DNA of 64,000 nucleotides, from NCBI RefSeq assembly GCF_024433635.1, contig NZ_WNJZ01000004.1, positions 79,143 through 143,142 on the forward strand, given 5' to 3'. The notes under the pieces are model-generated. The model ran no database searches. It was given only the letters and a program-made list of their open reading frames with translations, and was not told the DNA's origin. Source of the stretch: Ruminococcus sp. zg-924. Its GTDB lineage: Bacteria > Bacillota > Clostridia > Oscillospirales > Acutalibacteraceae. A program made the position numbers and the translations under genes. Shown piece by piece: positions 54,148 through 63,552 of the stretch; positions within the stretch are counted from its first letter, which is position 1, and every line of letters begins with the position of its first letter.

Positions 54148-54209
54148 CAATGCATACTAAACGAGTAGGAAATATAGGATATATAGGAATTGGCTTAGGG
54201 GGTTATGTA

Positions 54210-54272
54210 ATGAATGTATTATTTACAACCTTGCTGAGAAGAAATTTCAGAAACGGGCGAATGTGCGGCTGA
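54210..54272 (+). CDS. Candidate cysteine-sensing leader peptide of metY
   Basis: A 20-residue ORF with AGGGGG seven bases before its ATG. It starts MNVLFTTLL, has an Arg-rich middle and ends Arg-Met-Cys-Gly-stop. CGGC overlapping the Cys-Gly codons (54266-54269) and a second copy at 54281-54284 can each pair with GCCG (54292-54295), giving mutually exclusive stems. A ribosome paused at the Met or Cys codons would favour the second. This is the layout of a translation-linked attenuator, but no U-run follows, so the output might be translation or Rho-dependent. Inference only. Confidence 0.6.
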   Translation: MNVLFTTLLRRNFRNGRMCG

Positions 54273-54352
54273 TTTATAATCGGCTTAATATGCCGAACTG
54301 ATGCAAACTGTTAAAATGTATTAAATTCTGAAATTGAAACGAGGTAAATATA

Positions 54353-55651
54353 ATGAGCAAATTAAACGAGAGAAAATTACATTTTGAAACATTGCAGCTT
54401 CACGTAGGACAGGAAAGCGCCGACCCGGTAACAGACGCAAGAGCAGTTCCGATTTATGCGACTACCTCTTACGTTTTCCACAACAGCGAGCATGCGGCAG
54501 ACCGCTTTGCTCTTCGTGACGCAGGAAATATCTATGGCAGACTTACAAACCCTACCCAGGACGTTTTCGAGCGTAGAATAGCGGCTCTTGAGGGCGGCTC
54601 GGCGGCTCTTGCGGTTGCATCGGGTGCGGCGGCTGTATCTTATACAATACAGGCTCTTGCTAAGGCAGGCGACAACATTGTAGCCGCTAAGACAATCTAC
54701 GGCGGCACATATAACCTGCTTGAGCATACTCTTCCGGATTACGGAATTACAACAACATTTGTTGACCCTGATGAGGACGGCGCATTTGAAAATGCAATAA
54801 AGGAAAACACAAAGGCACTCTACATTGAAACACTCGGCAATCCGAACTCAAATATTATTGATATCAAAAAAGTTGCTGATATTGCACACGCACACAACAT
54901 TCCGCTTGTTGTTGACAGCACATTTGCAACACCTTATCTTTTAAGACCTATTGAGTACGGCGCAGATATTGTTGTTCACTCTGCTACAAAGTTCATTGGC
55001 GGTCACGGCACTGCTATCGGCGGCGTTATCATCGAAAGCGGCAAGTTTGATTGGGCGGCATCCGGCAAATTCCCACAGTTTAGCGAGCCAAACCCGTCAT
55101 ATCACGGCGCAGTATTCACTGCTGCGGCTCCGGGTGCAGCAGCGGTGACTTATATCAGAGCAATCCTGCTTAGAGATACAGGCGCAACGATTTCGCCGTT
55201 CCACGCATTTATCTTCCTTCAGGGTCTTGAAACACTTTCACTGAGAGTTGAGCGACACGCTGAAAACACAAAAAAGGTTGTTGAGTTTCTTGCGAATCAT
55301 CCGCAGGTTGAAAGCGTAAACCACCCGTCACTGCCAAGCTCACCGTATAAGGCTCTTTATGACGAGTATTTTCCAAACGGCGGCGGCTCAATCTTTACTT
55401 TTGAGATAAAGGGTAACGAGGAAACAGCCAAGAAGTTTATTGATAACTTACAGGTGTTCTCGCTGCTTGCAAATGTTGCCGACGTTAAGTCGCTTGCAAT
55501 TCATCCGGCTTCAACAACACATTCTCAGCTCAATGAGTCTGAGCTTGCCGAGCAAGGTATAAAGCCGAACACGATAAGACTTTCAATTGGCACAGAGCAT
55601 ATTGATGATATTCTTTTTGACCTGCAAGAGGCATTTGACGCAGTAAAATAA
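54353..55651 (+). CDS. metY: O-acetylhomoserine/O-acetylserine sulfhydrylase
   Basis: A 432-residue PLP enzyme of the Cys/Met metabolism family. It has [24 protein letters not shown] near the start and the PLP Lys in [18 protein letters not shown] (near residue 212). The length over 420 residues and the insert after it fit MetY, which makes homocysteine from O-acetylhomoserine and sulfide and often also acts on O-acetylserine. With cysE nearby and a leader ending in Met-Cys it probably serves sulfur assimilation. Confidence 0.94.
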   Translation: MSKLNERKLHFETLQLHVGQESADPVTDARAVPIYATTSYVFHNSEHAADRFALRDAGNIYGRLTNPTQDVFERRIAALEGGSAALAVASGAAAVSYTIQALAKAGDNIVAAKTIYGGTYNLLEHTLPDYGITTTFVDPDEDGAFENAIKENTKALYIETLGNPNSNIIDIKKVADIAHAHNIPLVVDSTFATPYLLRPIEYGADIVVHSATKFIGGHGTAIGGVIIESGKFDWAASGKFPQFSEPNPSYHGAVFTAAAPGAAAVTYIRAILLRDTGATISPFHAFIFLQGLETLSLRVERHAENTKKVVEFLANHPQVESVNHPSLPSSPYKALYDEYFPNGGGSIFTFEIKGNEETAKKFIDNLQVFSLLANVADVKSLAIHPASTTHSQLNESELAEQGIKPNTIRLSIGTEHIDDILFDLQEAFDAVK

Positions 55652-55693
55652 TAACGCTGTTACTCTTTTTCCTGTATATTTCACAATAATAAG

Positions 55694-55735
55694 AACAGCT
55701 CCCTTGATATATACAGTCAGGGGAGCTGTTTTGAT
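55694..55735 (+). terminator. metY terminator
   Basis: AACAGCTCCCTTGA and TCAGGGGAGCTGTT form a 14-base stem with one T-G pair, then TTTTGAT. Confidence 0.88.
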
Positions 55736-55746
55736 AGAAAAGATAT

Positions 55747-55786
55747 GGGGCTGCCACTAATGACTTTGCTCATTTGTGGCAGCCCC
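55747..55786 (-). terminator. Stem-loop after the OB-fold lipoprotein gene
   Basis: GGGGCTGCCAC-AATGA pairs with TCATT-GTGGCAGCCCC. It lies 19 bases after the stop of the convergent lipoprotein gene and probably ends it, though the reverse-strand U-run is weak. Confidence 0.75.
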
Positions 55787-55804
55787 TTTCTGTGAAAAGT
55801 TTGC

Positions 55805-56323
55805 TTATTTTACGTTCTTCTTAACCTCGTCGCCTCTTGCGGTTATTACACAGTTTGATAGATTGAACGAGCCTCTGCCGCTTGTTGTATCGTCTGAAAG
55901 GCTTGTACCGATTTTACCCTCAACCTCAAGGTAGTCGCCGTCCTTGATGGAATCGTCTGCGTCCTTAAGGCTGATTATGTACTTAATTCCGTTGTTTGTG
56001 AGGGTTACGGTTGCAATCCGGTAGCCGTTGTAGTTTTGGCATTTATAGCTTGACGCTTTGCCGCAAATCTTAAATTTAGTGCCTGCAATTGAGCGGAAAA
56101 AGCTGTTGAGTGTTTCCATATCAACTGAGGTTGCGTCTTTGCTCTTGTCAAGCTCCTTTGTTATGTCCTGCATTTTTGCGGTAAGGTCTGACGCTGTGCT
56201 TTGGCTTGTATTGCTGTTTTCGTTTGAGCTGTTTTCGCTTGAGCTGTTGCCGTTTGAGCAGCCTGCCATTGCGCTGACAACCAGCAAAGCACCAATCAAA
56301 AGTGCGGTTATTCTTTTCTTCAT
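55805..56323 (-). CDS. Lipoprotein with OB-fold-like (tRNA_anti-like) domain
   Basis: A 172-residue exported lipoprotein: signal with lipobox AMAGC (Cys21), a Ser/Asn-rich linker (22-45), a short helix (48-75) and a C-terminal beta-rich domain with KFKICGKASSYKC and DGDYLEVEGKIG, which resembles the OB-fold tRNA_anti-like family found in secreted Firmicutes proteins. Its ligand and role are unknown. Confidence 0.65.
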   Translation of the reverse strand: MKKRITALLIGALLVVSAMAGCSNGNSSSENSSNENSNTSQSTASDLTAKMQDITKELDKSKDATSVDMETLNSFFRSIAGTKFKICGKASSYKCQNYNGYRIATVTLTNNGIKYIISLKDADDSIKDGDYLEVEGKIGTSLSDDTTSGRGSFNLSNCVITARGDEVKKNVK

Positions 56324-56445
56324 TATACATCCTCTGTTTTTTTTAATTTTTTAATAAGGTTATTTATTATGGCTATTATAGCACATTATCAGAAAAAATG
56401 AATCAGTAAAACCCAAATATTTTAAAAATACCTAAAAAGATATCT

Positions 56446-57669
56446 TTATTGCAAAAACTCATTCGTTTTTTCGTTTATCGCTTCAATATCGGGCGTGACA
56501 ATTTGCTTTGCGTTTACGTCGTACTTATTTTTCATTGCGAGTATTCGCAAAACTGCATCGTCAAGTCTTTCCTCGCTCAGCTCTCCGCTGTTTACTGCCG
56601 ATATGATTGCGTCAATAGTGTTGTTGGCGTTTTCATACTCAAAGCAAACAAGCAACATATCGCAGCCTGCGTTAAGTGCCTTTACCGCTGCTTGGTCGGC
56701 TGTGTATTGTTCTGATATTGCGCCCATTGTCAAATCATCGGTGAATACAACTCCGTCAAAGCCAAGCTCGCCCTTGAGCAGGTCTGTGACAATTGCCTTT
56801 GAGAGGCTCGCAGGATTGTCAGGGTCAAGCTCGCTGCACAGAATATGAGCCGCCATAATTCCCGGAATATCGTTTTCTATCGCCGACTTGAACGGCTTAA
56901 GCTCCATTTGCTCAAGCTCAGCCTTTGTTTTTGTTACAACGGGCAGACTGTTGTGAGAGTCAACGTCTGTGTCGCCGTGACCTGGAAAGTGCTTTGCAAC
57001 GGCTATTGTTCCTGTTGACATAATGCCCTTGAGTGCTTCAATACCGTATGTGCATACCTCGTCTGCGGTTGTGCCGTATGCACGGTCGCCGATAACTGTG
57101 TTGTCCGGATTTGACCATATATCAAGAACAGGTGAGAAGCCTGTGAACAGACCGAAGGCTTTTATCTGATTGCCAAGATTTTGTCCGGCTCGGTTTGCAT
57201 ATTCTGCGCTTCCTTGTTGTGCTATTGAATACGCAGACGGCATACTAAGAACATTGTCGGGCAGTCTTGTAACACGTCCGCCCTCTTCGTCCATTGCGGT
57301 AATAATCGGGATTTCGTCTGAGCAGGCTTTTATTTGATTTGTAAGATTAACAAGCTGGGCTGAGTCTGTTATATTTGCACTGAATAGAATAGCTCCGCCG
57401 ATGCCTCGCTGTGCAAGCGCTTTAAACTCATCATCAACCTCAGTGCCTGAAAGTCCGGCTACAATCGTTTGAGCTGCCTTTTGCTCAAGGGTCATTTTTT
57501 CAAGGATTATTTCCTCGGCACTTTGTGTTGGTGCTTCGGTTGGAGCTTCAATCGGAGCGTTAAAAGGTTTGCTTTCTTCACTGCCGCTGCAAATAGAGCA
57601 GGATGTCAAAGAGAGTGTCAGCGCAATTAATACTGCTGATATTGTGGGTTTTATAATGTGTTTCTTCAT
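56446..57669 (-). CDS. Glycoside hydrolase family 3 lipoprotein (beta-N-acetylhexosaminidase type)
   Basis: A 407-residue exported enzyme: lipobox LTSC near residue 23, then a GH3 TIM barrel with DEEGGRVTRLP, the KHFPGHGDTDVDSH motif (general-acid His/Asp pair of NagZ-type enzymes) and nucleophile Asp in FTDDLTMGAI. It probably trims N-acetylglucosamine from peptidoglycan fragments at the cell surface. The ATG at 57669 follows AAGGAGACG. The gene overlaps the downstream end of the AEC transporter region only by its leader. Confidence 0.88.
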   Translation of the reverse strand: MKKHIIKPTISAVLIALTLSLTSCSICSGSEESKPFNAPIEAPTEAPTQSAEEIILEKMTLEQKAAQTIVAGLSGTEVDDEFKALAQRGIGGAILFSANITDSAQLVNLTNQIKACSDEIPIITAMDEEGGRVTRLPDNVLSMPSAYSIAQQGSAEYANRAGQNLGNQIKAFGLFTGFSPVLDIWSNPDNTVIGDRAYGTTADEVCTYGIEALKGIMSTGTIAVAKHFPGHGDTDVDSHNSLPVVTKTKAELEQMELKPFKSAIENDIPGIMAAHILCSELDPDNPASLSKAIVTDLLKGELGFDGVVFTDDLTMGAISEQYTADQAAVKALNAGCDMLLVCFEYENANNTIDAIISAVNSGELSEERLDDAVLRILAMKNKYDVNAKQIVTPDIEAINEKTNEFLQ

Positions 57670-57679
57670 TTGCGTCTCC

Positions 57680-58606
57680 TTATGATATGGTTTGTGCAAA
57701 GCCGACTATTGCCGACATTGTTATAATAGAAAAGATTGTTGACAGAGAAACAAGGTTCACTGATACGGCAACCGATTTGTTGAATTTGGTTGCAAACATT
57801 GTTGTTGTTGCCGCCACAGGCGCAGATGCAGCGATAACTGTGGAAAGCAGGAGCGTTCCTCTTATTCCGCACAGGTAGAGAATAGCAAGGCTCAGTATAG
57901 GTATTACTACAAGACGGAGTGCTATTGCAAGATATGACTTTTTATCGCACAAAGCATCCTTAATGCTCGACTTGTAAAGGTAGTATCCGATAACGAGCAT
58001 AGGCAGAGGTGTGTTGAGGTCAGACAAAAGGCTTATCGGTGCCATTACTATGTCAGGCAGCTTTACTGAAAGCAGGAAGAATGTAAGACCAATAAGCACA
58101 CCCATTATTCCGGGGTTGAGCGCAAGCTTTTTGATTGAAAGCTGTTTTTTGTCGCCGCTCATAGCGACAAGACCGTATGTCCATACCATTATATTGAACA
58201 CAGCGACAAACGCTCCGCCGTAGAAAACTCCTTCACTGCCGAGAAGCGCTTCCTCAAGGGGCAGACACATAAAGCCGCAGTTAGAAAAAATGACTGAAAA
58301 CCGCAGAACCGTTTCCCGTGACTTATCCTTGTCATGTATAGCAAGCTTTGCTATTAATATAGAAATAATATGCACGGCAAATGCAGCAATAACAACTATT
58401 GCAAGATTAAAAAGCATAGACGGGTCAAATTCTCGTTGGAATGCTTCAATCATAAGGCAGGGTGTTACGGCGTATAACACAATATTTGTTATGCACTGAG
58501 CGCCATCCTCTTTAATAAGCTTTGTCTTGCCGCAGATGAAGCCGACTGCAATCAGTATAAAAATGATAAGCACCTGCTGACCTACGGTAAGAAAATTTTG
58601 CAGCAT
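57680..58606 (-). CDS. AEC-family transporter
   Basis: A 308-residue membrane protein with about ten spans in two halves, of the auxin efflux carrier family. Typical are the early GFICGKTKLI segment, NCGFMCLPLEEALLG and APVAATTTMFATKFN near the end. Bacterial members move small organic acids such as malate; the substrate here is unknown. I begin it at the ATG at 58606, which has AAAGGA; ATGs upstream lack a ribosome site. The GH3 gene starts 11 bases later, so both may be one operon. Confidence 0.85.
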   Translation of the reverse strand: MLQNFLTVGQQVLIIFILIAVGFICGKTKLIKEDGAQCITNIVLYAVTPCLMIEAFQREFDPSMLFNLAIVVIAAFAVHIISILIAKLAIHDKDKSRETVLRFSVIFSNCGFMCLPLEEALLGSEGVFYGGAFVAVFNIMVWTYGLVAMSGDKKQLSIKKLALNPGIMGVLIGLTFFLLSVKLPDIVMAPISLLSDLNTPLPMLVIGYYLYKSSIKDALCDKKSYLAIALRLVVIPILSLAILYLCGIRGTLLLSTVIAASAPVAATTTMFATKFNKSVAVSVNLVSLSTIFSIITMSAIVGFAQTIS

Positions 58607-58715
58607 AAAATCACTTTTCCTTTTTCCAAATTTTTTAAACATCAATAATTGTATTATTTGCAAAACAGGGACAGCCTACGCTGCCCCGTTAAGTAATTTG
58701 TATTTACTTTTCTGC

Positions 58716-59864
58716 TTAGCAGCTGCCGCCGCCGTTGTCGTTTGTGTATGGGTTGCCGTAGCTTGTCTCAGCTCCGCCATAAGGACTTGAGTACGGGTTG
58801 CCGTACTGTCCTGTGCTGTTTGGAGACTGGAATCCGTTTTGATACGGGTTGAAGCTGTTGTTGTCAAAATTTGAATAGCCGTCATTGTAGTAGTTTGTCG
58901 GCGTCTGCATCGGCGGAAGTGTGCTCATATGGCGCTTTGCACCAAAGGAGGCAATCGCTTTCGATATTGTTGTTACACACTCAAGTGCAGAAGCTACGCA
59001 AAAAACTATAAGTACAGCAATCAAAGAAGAAATAATATCGGTCTGTATATTTACACTTGTTCCGTGGTAGTTCGCAGTTGCACTTGCGATATCGGGGTTG
59101 CAGATAATCATAATAGTGATAAATATAACAGAAATAGTGGAGATAACCTCGAAGATAGCCGTAATTACGTTCATTACACCTACAAAACTAATTCCCTTAA
59201 GCTTTGATTCTCTGTCCTTAAGAATTCCCTTTGCACTAAATGCAAGTCTGACCTTGTTTATGGTATATGCAAGATTAAGACCTACGTAAACAGCCATAAC
59301 AATGGAATATATTATCATAGTAACGCTTGCAATGTCGGCCGCTGCTTGTGCGGTGTCCGGAACGCTTGAGTAGCGTGAAATATCGGAAAACATAGAGGAG
59401 AAAGAAGTAAGAAGAGTCAGATTCATAAAAACAGACAGTGTCGCAAAGCAAGCGCCTATCAAGTTAATTATCGACACAACCTGAAGTATTGTCACTGCAC
59501 CTGTCGGTTTTTTGCCGCCCCTGCTCCTGAAGTACATAATAATGTAAGGAATGGCCCCAAGCAGAGTCAACGCTACGCTGATGACAACTAAAGCTATAAT
59601 ATATGTTTGTAAAAAGGAACCTATAAAGTTGAATCCTATTCTCTCATTCGGGTCTGACATATATGCGTAATTTTTTAAGCTGTCAAAAAGCGTACCTATT
59701 ATACTTGAAATAATAATGCCGCCGATTAACACAAGAAGAGCGCTTGTTGATGAAAAAAGACCGATTACAAAGATTATTGGCTTTTTCAGAAATTCGCAAA
59801 GATGCGCAGACGGAGAAGATGATGTTTGGGCATATCCGCCATATGCCTGGTTGAATGGGTTCAT
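58716..59864 (-). CDS. Multi-span membrane protein with Tyr/Asn/Gly-rich tail
   Basis: A 382-residue protein of unknown function with about six hydrophobic segments (near 30-60, 88-112, 122-155, 180-200, 228-258 and 272-300). The cytoplasmic or outer C-terminal tail (about 310-382) is low-complexity and rich in Tyr, Asn, Gly, Ser and Pro with repeated GNPYSSPYGG-like units and a final GGGSC. GGAGG sets the start. No family is recognised. Confidence 0.7.
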   Translation of the reverse strand: MNPFNQAYGGYAQTSSSPSAHLCEFLKKPIIFVIGLFSSTSALLVLIGGIIISSIIGTLFDSLKNYAYMSDPNERIGFNFIGSFLQTYIIALVVISVALTLLGAIPYIIMYFRSRGGKKPTGAVTILQVVSIINLIGACFATLSVFMNLTLLTSFSSMFSDISRYSSVPDTAQAAADIASVTMIIYSIVMAVYVGLNLAYTINKVRLAFSAKGILKDRESKLKGISFVGVMNVITAIFEVISTISVIFITIMIICNPDIASATANYHGTSVNIQTDIISSLIAVLIVFCVASALECVTTISKAIASFGAKRHMSTLPPMQTPTNYYNDGYSNFDNNSFNPYQNGFQSPNSTGQYGNPYSSPYGGAETSYGNPYTNDNGGGSC

Positions 59865-60014
59865 AATTCATACCTCCATAATGTTATACTACTATATTAT
59901 AATAAGAACAGAAAAAAAACAAGATGTGATTTGCTGTTGTGAGAATAAAAAATATATTTTGCTATCTATTGTCGAAAATTGAGAGCTAATCTTAGTCAAA
60001 GTTGGTTGTTTTGC

Positions 60015-60043
60015 TTGAAAATAGAAGGGTGTTAGGGTATAAT
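60015..60043 (+). promoter_or_regulatory. Promoter of the GH13-pyridoxal kinase operon
   Basis: TTGAAA (60015-60020), 17 bases and TATAAT (60038-60043), about 50 bases before the GH13 gene. Confidence 0.75.
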
Positions 60044-60091
60044 CTTACTATTGAGGTATAAAAATGTATAGTAAATCAAACAAAACAGGAG

Positions 60092-61987
60092 ATGAGGAAG
60101 TTGAATATTAACAACATTTATGATCCGAGAAGTACTTTCTACAGAAATCCGATGGGAGCAGTAGAAGAGGGAACCGACATTCACTTTACCATAATACTGC
60201 CGAGAAGCCTCGGCTGTTACTGTGCTCAGGTTATGATAAAGAGCGACACACAGCCCGATTTTTCATTCCGCAGTATGTTCTGGTGCGGAATGTACGGCGA
60301 GGATCACGAAATGTGGGATTGTCACTTCAAGCCCGACCAAATCGGTCTTTATTGGCATTGCTTCAGACTGAAGACAAACGAGGGCGACAGGTTTGTAAAT
60401 CCTGCCGGACCGAAGCAGAAGTCGATTATTGAGCGTTCACCGGGAGCAACCTCATGGCAGATTACCTGCTATAAAAAAGGATTTGAAACACCAAAGTGGG
60501 CCAGAGGCGGCGTAATGTATCAGATATTCCCTGACAGATTTAATTTTTCGGGCGAGATGAAGAAGAATATATATCCGGATAAAACTTTGCGCAAAACGTG
60601 GGGAGAAATGCCGGAATGGAGACCGAACAAAAATGGCGAGATTACAAACTCTGACTTCTTTATGGGCGACCTCAAGGGAATTACACAGAAGCTTGACTAT
60701 TTGGAGGAGCTGGGCGTAACCTGTATATATCTGAACCCGATTTTTGAGGCGTACTCAAACCACCGCTACGACACAGGTGATTACAGCAAAATCGACCCGA
60801 TTCTCGGTACAGAGGAGGATTTTAAGGAGCTGTGCGCTGAAGCGAAAAAGCGTGGAATGAGGGTTATAAATGACGGCGTGTTCAGCCACACCGGAAGTGA
60901 CAGTGTGTATTTCAACCGTTCAGGCAGGTACAATACGCTTGGTGCATACAATTCAAAGGAATCACCATATTACAGTTGGTACAACTTTATTCAGTGGCCT
61001 AACCAGTATAATTCTTGGTGGGGTTTCTATACCCTGCCGGAGGTGAACGAGCTTGGCGAAGAGTTTAACGAGTATATAAACGGCGAAAACGGCATTGTTC
61101 GCAAATGGATAAAAGCAGGCAACAGCGGCTGGCGTCTTGATGTGGCAGATGAGCTTCCCGATGGCTTTATTGAAAATCTGCGCAATGCTGTTAAGGCGGA
61201 GGACCCCGAGGCGATGGTTATAGGCGAGGTTTGGGAGGACGCTTCAACAAAGGAAAGCTACGGCGGAAGAAGAAAATTCCTTCTCGGCAATCAGCTCGAC
61301 AGCGTTATGAATTACCCGTTCCGTTCGGCAATAATTGACTATGTTATGGGCGCTGACGCAGAGAATATTATGGACAGAATAATGTCAATTGTTGAGAACT
61401 ACCCGAAGCCTGTTTTGGATGTTCTTATGAATCTTTTAGGCACTCACGATACAGAAAGAATTCTCACCGTAATTGCAGGTGAGCCTATGGGCGGAAATGG
61501 CAGAGAATGGCAGGCAAAAACAAAGCTCACGCCTCAGCAGAGAAAAAGAGGAATCAAGCTTTTGAAAATTGCTGTCGGCATCCAGTATACTCTGCCCGGA
61601 TTCCCGTGCGTGTATTACGGCGACGAGGTTGGAATGGAGGGCTACCGTGACCCATTTAACCGTGGATGCTTCCCTTGGGGAGATGAGGACAAGGATTTGC
61701 TCGAATGGTACAAGACTCTTGGCAAAATCAGAAAGAACTGCTCTGCGCTTGACGGCGGTGAAATAGTAAATGCTTTTTCAACAGGAAAGCAGCTTTCGTA
61801 TATTCGCCACGATAAGGAAACCGCTCTCTTCTGTGCATTTAATACAGACGAGAAGGACGCTGCTATAAACATTCCTCCGGGATACAGAAACGGCACGCCT
61901 CTTGCCGGAACAAAAATTGTTGACGGCAAGCTGCTGATTCCTGCTCAGGGCTGTGCCTTCGTGGAGATAACGCATCAATATGTATAA
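60092..61987 (+). CDS. GH13 alpha-glucan hydrolase (neopullulanase/cyclomaltodextrinase type)
   Basis: A 631-residue alpha-amylase-family enzyme. Residues 1-130 form an N-terminal beta domain like CBM34; the barrel follows with YQIFPDRF, catalytic Asp350 (GWRLDVADE), Glu379 (IGEVWE) and Asp453 (LLGTHDTER). No signal peptide is present, so it acts in the cytoplasm on imported malto-oligosaccharides or cyclodextrins. AGGAG almost touches the ATG; a TTG at 60101, nine bases from it, is an alternative start. It links with the surface starch-binding module at 38-43 kb. Confidence 0.9.
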   Translation: MRKLNINNIYDPRSTFYRNPMGAVEEGTDIHFTIILPRSLGCYCAQVMIKSDTQPDFSFRSMFWCGMYGEDHEMWDCHFKPDQIGLYWHCFRLKTNEGDRFVNPAGPKQKSIIERSPGATSWQITCYKKGFETPKWARGGVMYQIFPDRFNFSGEMKKNIYPDKTLRKTWGEMPEWRPNKNGEITNSDFFMGDLKGITQKLDYLEELGVTCIYLNPIFEAYSNHRYDTGDYSKIDPILGTEEDFKELCAEAKKRGMRVINDGVFSHTGSDSVYFNRSGRYNTLGAYNSKESPYYSWYNFIQWPNQYNSWWGFYTLPEVNELGEEFNEYINGENGIVRKWIKAGNSGWRLDVADELPDGFIENLRNAVKAEDPEAMVIGEVWEDASTKESYGGRRKFLLGNQLDSVMNYPFRSAIIDYVMGADAENIMDRIMSIVENYPKPVLDVLMNLLGTHDTERILTVIAGEPMGGNGREWQAKTKLTPQQRKRGIKLLKIAVGIQYTLPGFPCVYYGDEVGMEGYRDPFNRGCFPWGDEDKDLLEWYKTLGKIRKNCSALDGGEIVNAFSTGKQLSYIRHDKETALFCAFNTDEKDAAINIPPGYRNGTPLAGTKIVDGKLLIPAQGCAFVEITHQYV

Positions 61988-62807
61988 GGGTAAGCAGAAG
62001 AAACTCGCTGTAATCAACGATTTTTCCGGTTTCGGCAGATGTTCGCTAACTGTTAGCCTGCCGATAGTTTCATCATTTGGAATACAGTGCTGCTGTCTGC
62101 CTACTGCAATTTTTTCAAACCATACTGCTTATGAAAGCTATTTCTTTGATGATTACACTGATAAAATGCAGGAATTCACAAAGAACTGGGAGCTTTTAGA
62201 GCTTGGCTTTGATGGAATCTATTCAGGCTTTTTAGGCTCTGCCAAACAGGTTGACATAGTAATTAACTTTATTAGTAGGTTTAAAGGCGAAAATACCCGA
62301 CTGATTGTTGACCCTGTTATGGGTGATAACGGCGTGCTTTACTCAACCTGTACCGATGAGATGAGAAAAGAGCTTAAAAAGCTTGCGGCTCTGGCGGACA
62401 TAGTAACGCCGAACCTTACCGAGCTTTGCTTTCTTACCGATACGCCGTACAGCCGTGATTTGTCGAGAGATCAGATTATAAAAATGGCAGCACAGCTTTG
62501 TGGGAACGGCTCGAAGAATGTTGTTGTAACCGGAATATCGAAAGACAATGTAATTTCTAACCTTATATATTCGGGGGAAGGTTATTGCTTTGTCAGCTCG
62601 CTTAAGCAGGGCATAGAGCGTGCCGGAACGGGCGACGTGTTTTCGTCCGTAGTTGCGGCGGCTGTTGTAAACGGCGAAACACTCAGAGACGCTGTGCTTA
62701 AGGCGGTAAGGCTTATTGAAAAAGCGGGAAGAATATCTGACGAGCTTGAAATACCGCCGGAAAACGGCATTTGCTTTGAAAAGCTTATAAAGCTTGATTT
62801 ATATTAG
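61980..62807 (+). CDS. Pyridoxal/pyridoxamine kinase
   Basis: A 275-residue ribokinase-fold kinase (PdxY/PdxK type). It has DFSGFGRCSLTVSLPIVSSFGIQCC near the start, VDPVMGDNGVLY, TPNLTEL and the anion-hole motif GTGDVFSS near the end with catalytic Asp. It phosphorylates B6 vitamers to give PLP precursors. It overlaps the end of the GH13 gene by eight bases. GH13 glucanases do not need PLP, but glycogen phosphorylases do, so the pairing could serve glucan use; this is speculation. Confidence 0.9.
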   Translation: MYKGKQKKLAVINDFSGFGRCSLTVSLPIVSSFGIQCCCLPTAIFSNHTAYESYFFDDYTDKMQEFTKNWELLELGFDGIYSGFLGSAKQVDIVINFISRFKGENTRLIVDPVMGDNGVLYSTCTDEMRKELKKLAALADIVTPNLTELCFLTDTPYSRDLSRDQIIKMAAQLCGNGSKNVVVTGISKDNVISNLIYSGEGYCFVSSLKQGIERAGTGDVFSSVVAAAVVNGETLRDAVLKAVRLIEKAGRISDELEIPPENGICFEKLIKLDLY

Positions 62808-62833
62808 AAATTAGTTAACCGCCTTAAGCGACC

Positions 62834-62881
62834 CGACCTCCAAAAGTTAGACCAAAAACTAACTTTTGGAGGTCGTTTTTT
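62834..62881. terminator. Long perfect hairpin after the kinase gene; possible IS3-type end relic
   Basis: CGACCTCCAAAAGTTAG (62834-62850) and its exact complement (62859-62875) form a 17-base stem with a short A-rich loop, followed by TTTTTT. It works as a terminator for the convergent genes. CCAAAAGTTAGAC also resembles ends of IS3/IS150-type insertion sequences as I remember them, so it may be a joined pair of terminal repeats. Confidence 0.8.
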
Positions 62882-62895
62882 GCTGAATGTTAAGA

Positions 62896-63552
62896 CTATG
62901 AACAGAACCTGTGCGAGCCAATAACGGTGATAACAGGGCGTGACAATATCCATTTACTTGTTGCGGTATTCGGATTAAAATAGTAAATAGCACCGCCCGT
63001 TGGGTCCCAGCCGTTCATAGCGTCCCTTGCGGCACGTTCTGCACTTTGGGCAACGGCCTCATTTACCTGCCCGTCGTTAAGGCATGAGAAAGCTCCGGGT
63101 TGATATATAACTCCGGCAAGAGTATTAGGAAAGGACGGGTGTGATATGCGGTTAAGTATGACAGCGCCAACCGCAACCTGACCCTCGTACGGCTCTCCTC
63201 GGCTTTCAGCGGATATTATTCGTGCCAGCAGAGCTATTTCGCTTTGGCTGAATTCGCCGTTTCTGTTGTTCTGAGTAATTCCGAGAGCCTTGAGGGTTTT
63301 TGCGCCGGCAATTCCGTCAGATGAAAGAGCGTTGTCACGTTGAAAGCTTACAAGTGCTTCTTTGGTGCCGGAGCCAAATATACCGTCAATTTTGCCGTTG
63401 TAGTAGCCTAACTCCTGGAGTTTTGTCTGGATAGCTGTGACCTCTTCGCCTTGGATCCCTTGCTTTGATAAGGCAGAAGCAGAAAAAACAGCAAAGAATG
63501 AAACTGTAAAGGACAGTAGCAAAAAAATTGCGAGTAGGCGTTTTCTTTTCAT
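62896..63552 (-). CDS. sleB: Spore cortex-lytic enzyme SleB
   Basis: A 218-residue exported lytic transglycosylase that degrades spore cortex during germination. A signal peptide (1-28) is followed by a peptidoglycan-binding domain (about 34-88, LQELGYYNGKIDGIFGSGT) and a SleB/hydrolase_2 domain (about 103-218, IISAESRGEPYEGQVAVGAVILNRI with catalytic Glu, then GAFSCLNDG). The usual partner ypeB is not alongside. The ATG at 63552 is chosen over an upstream GTG. Confidence 0.9.
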   Translation of the reverse strand: MKRKRLLAIFLLLSFTVSFFAVFSASALSKQGIQGEEVTAIQTKLQELGYYNGKIDGIFGSGTKEALVSFQRDNALSSDGIAGAKTLKALGITQNNRNGEFSQSEIALLARIISAESRGEPYEGQVAVGAVILNRISHPSFPNTLAGVIYQPGAFSCLNDGQVNEAVAQSAERAARDAMNGWDPTGGAIYYFNPNTATSKWILSRPVITVIGSHRFCS

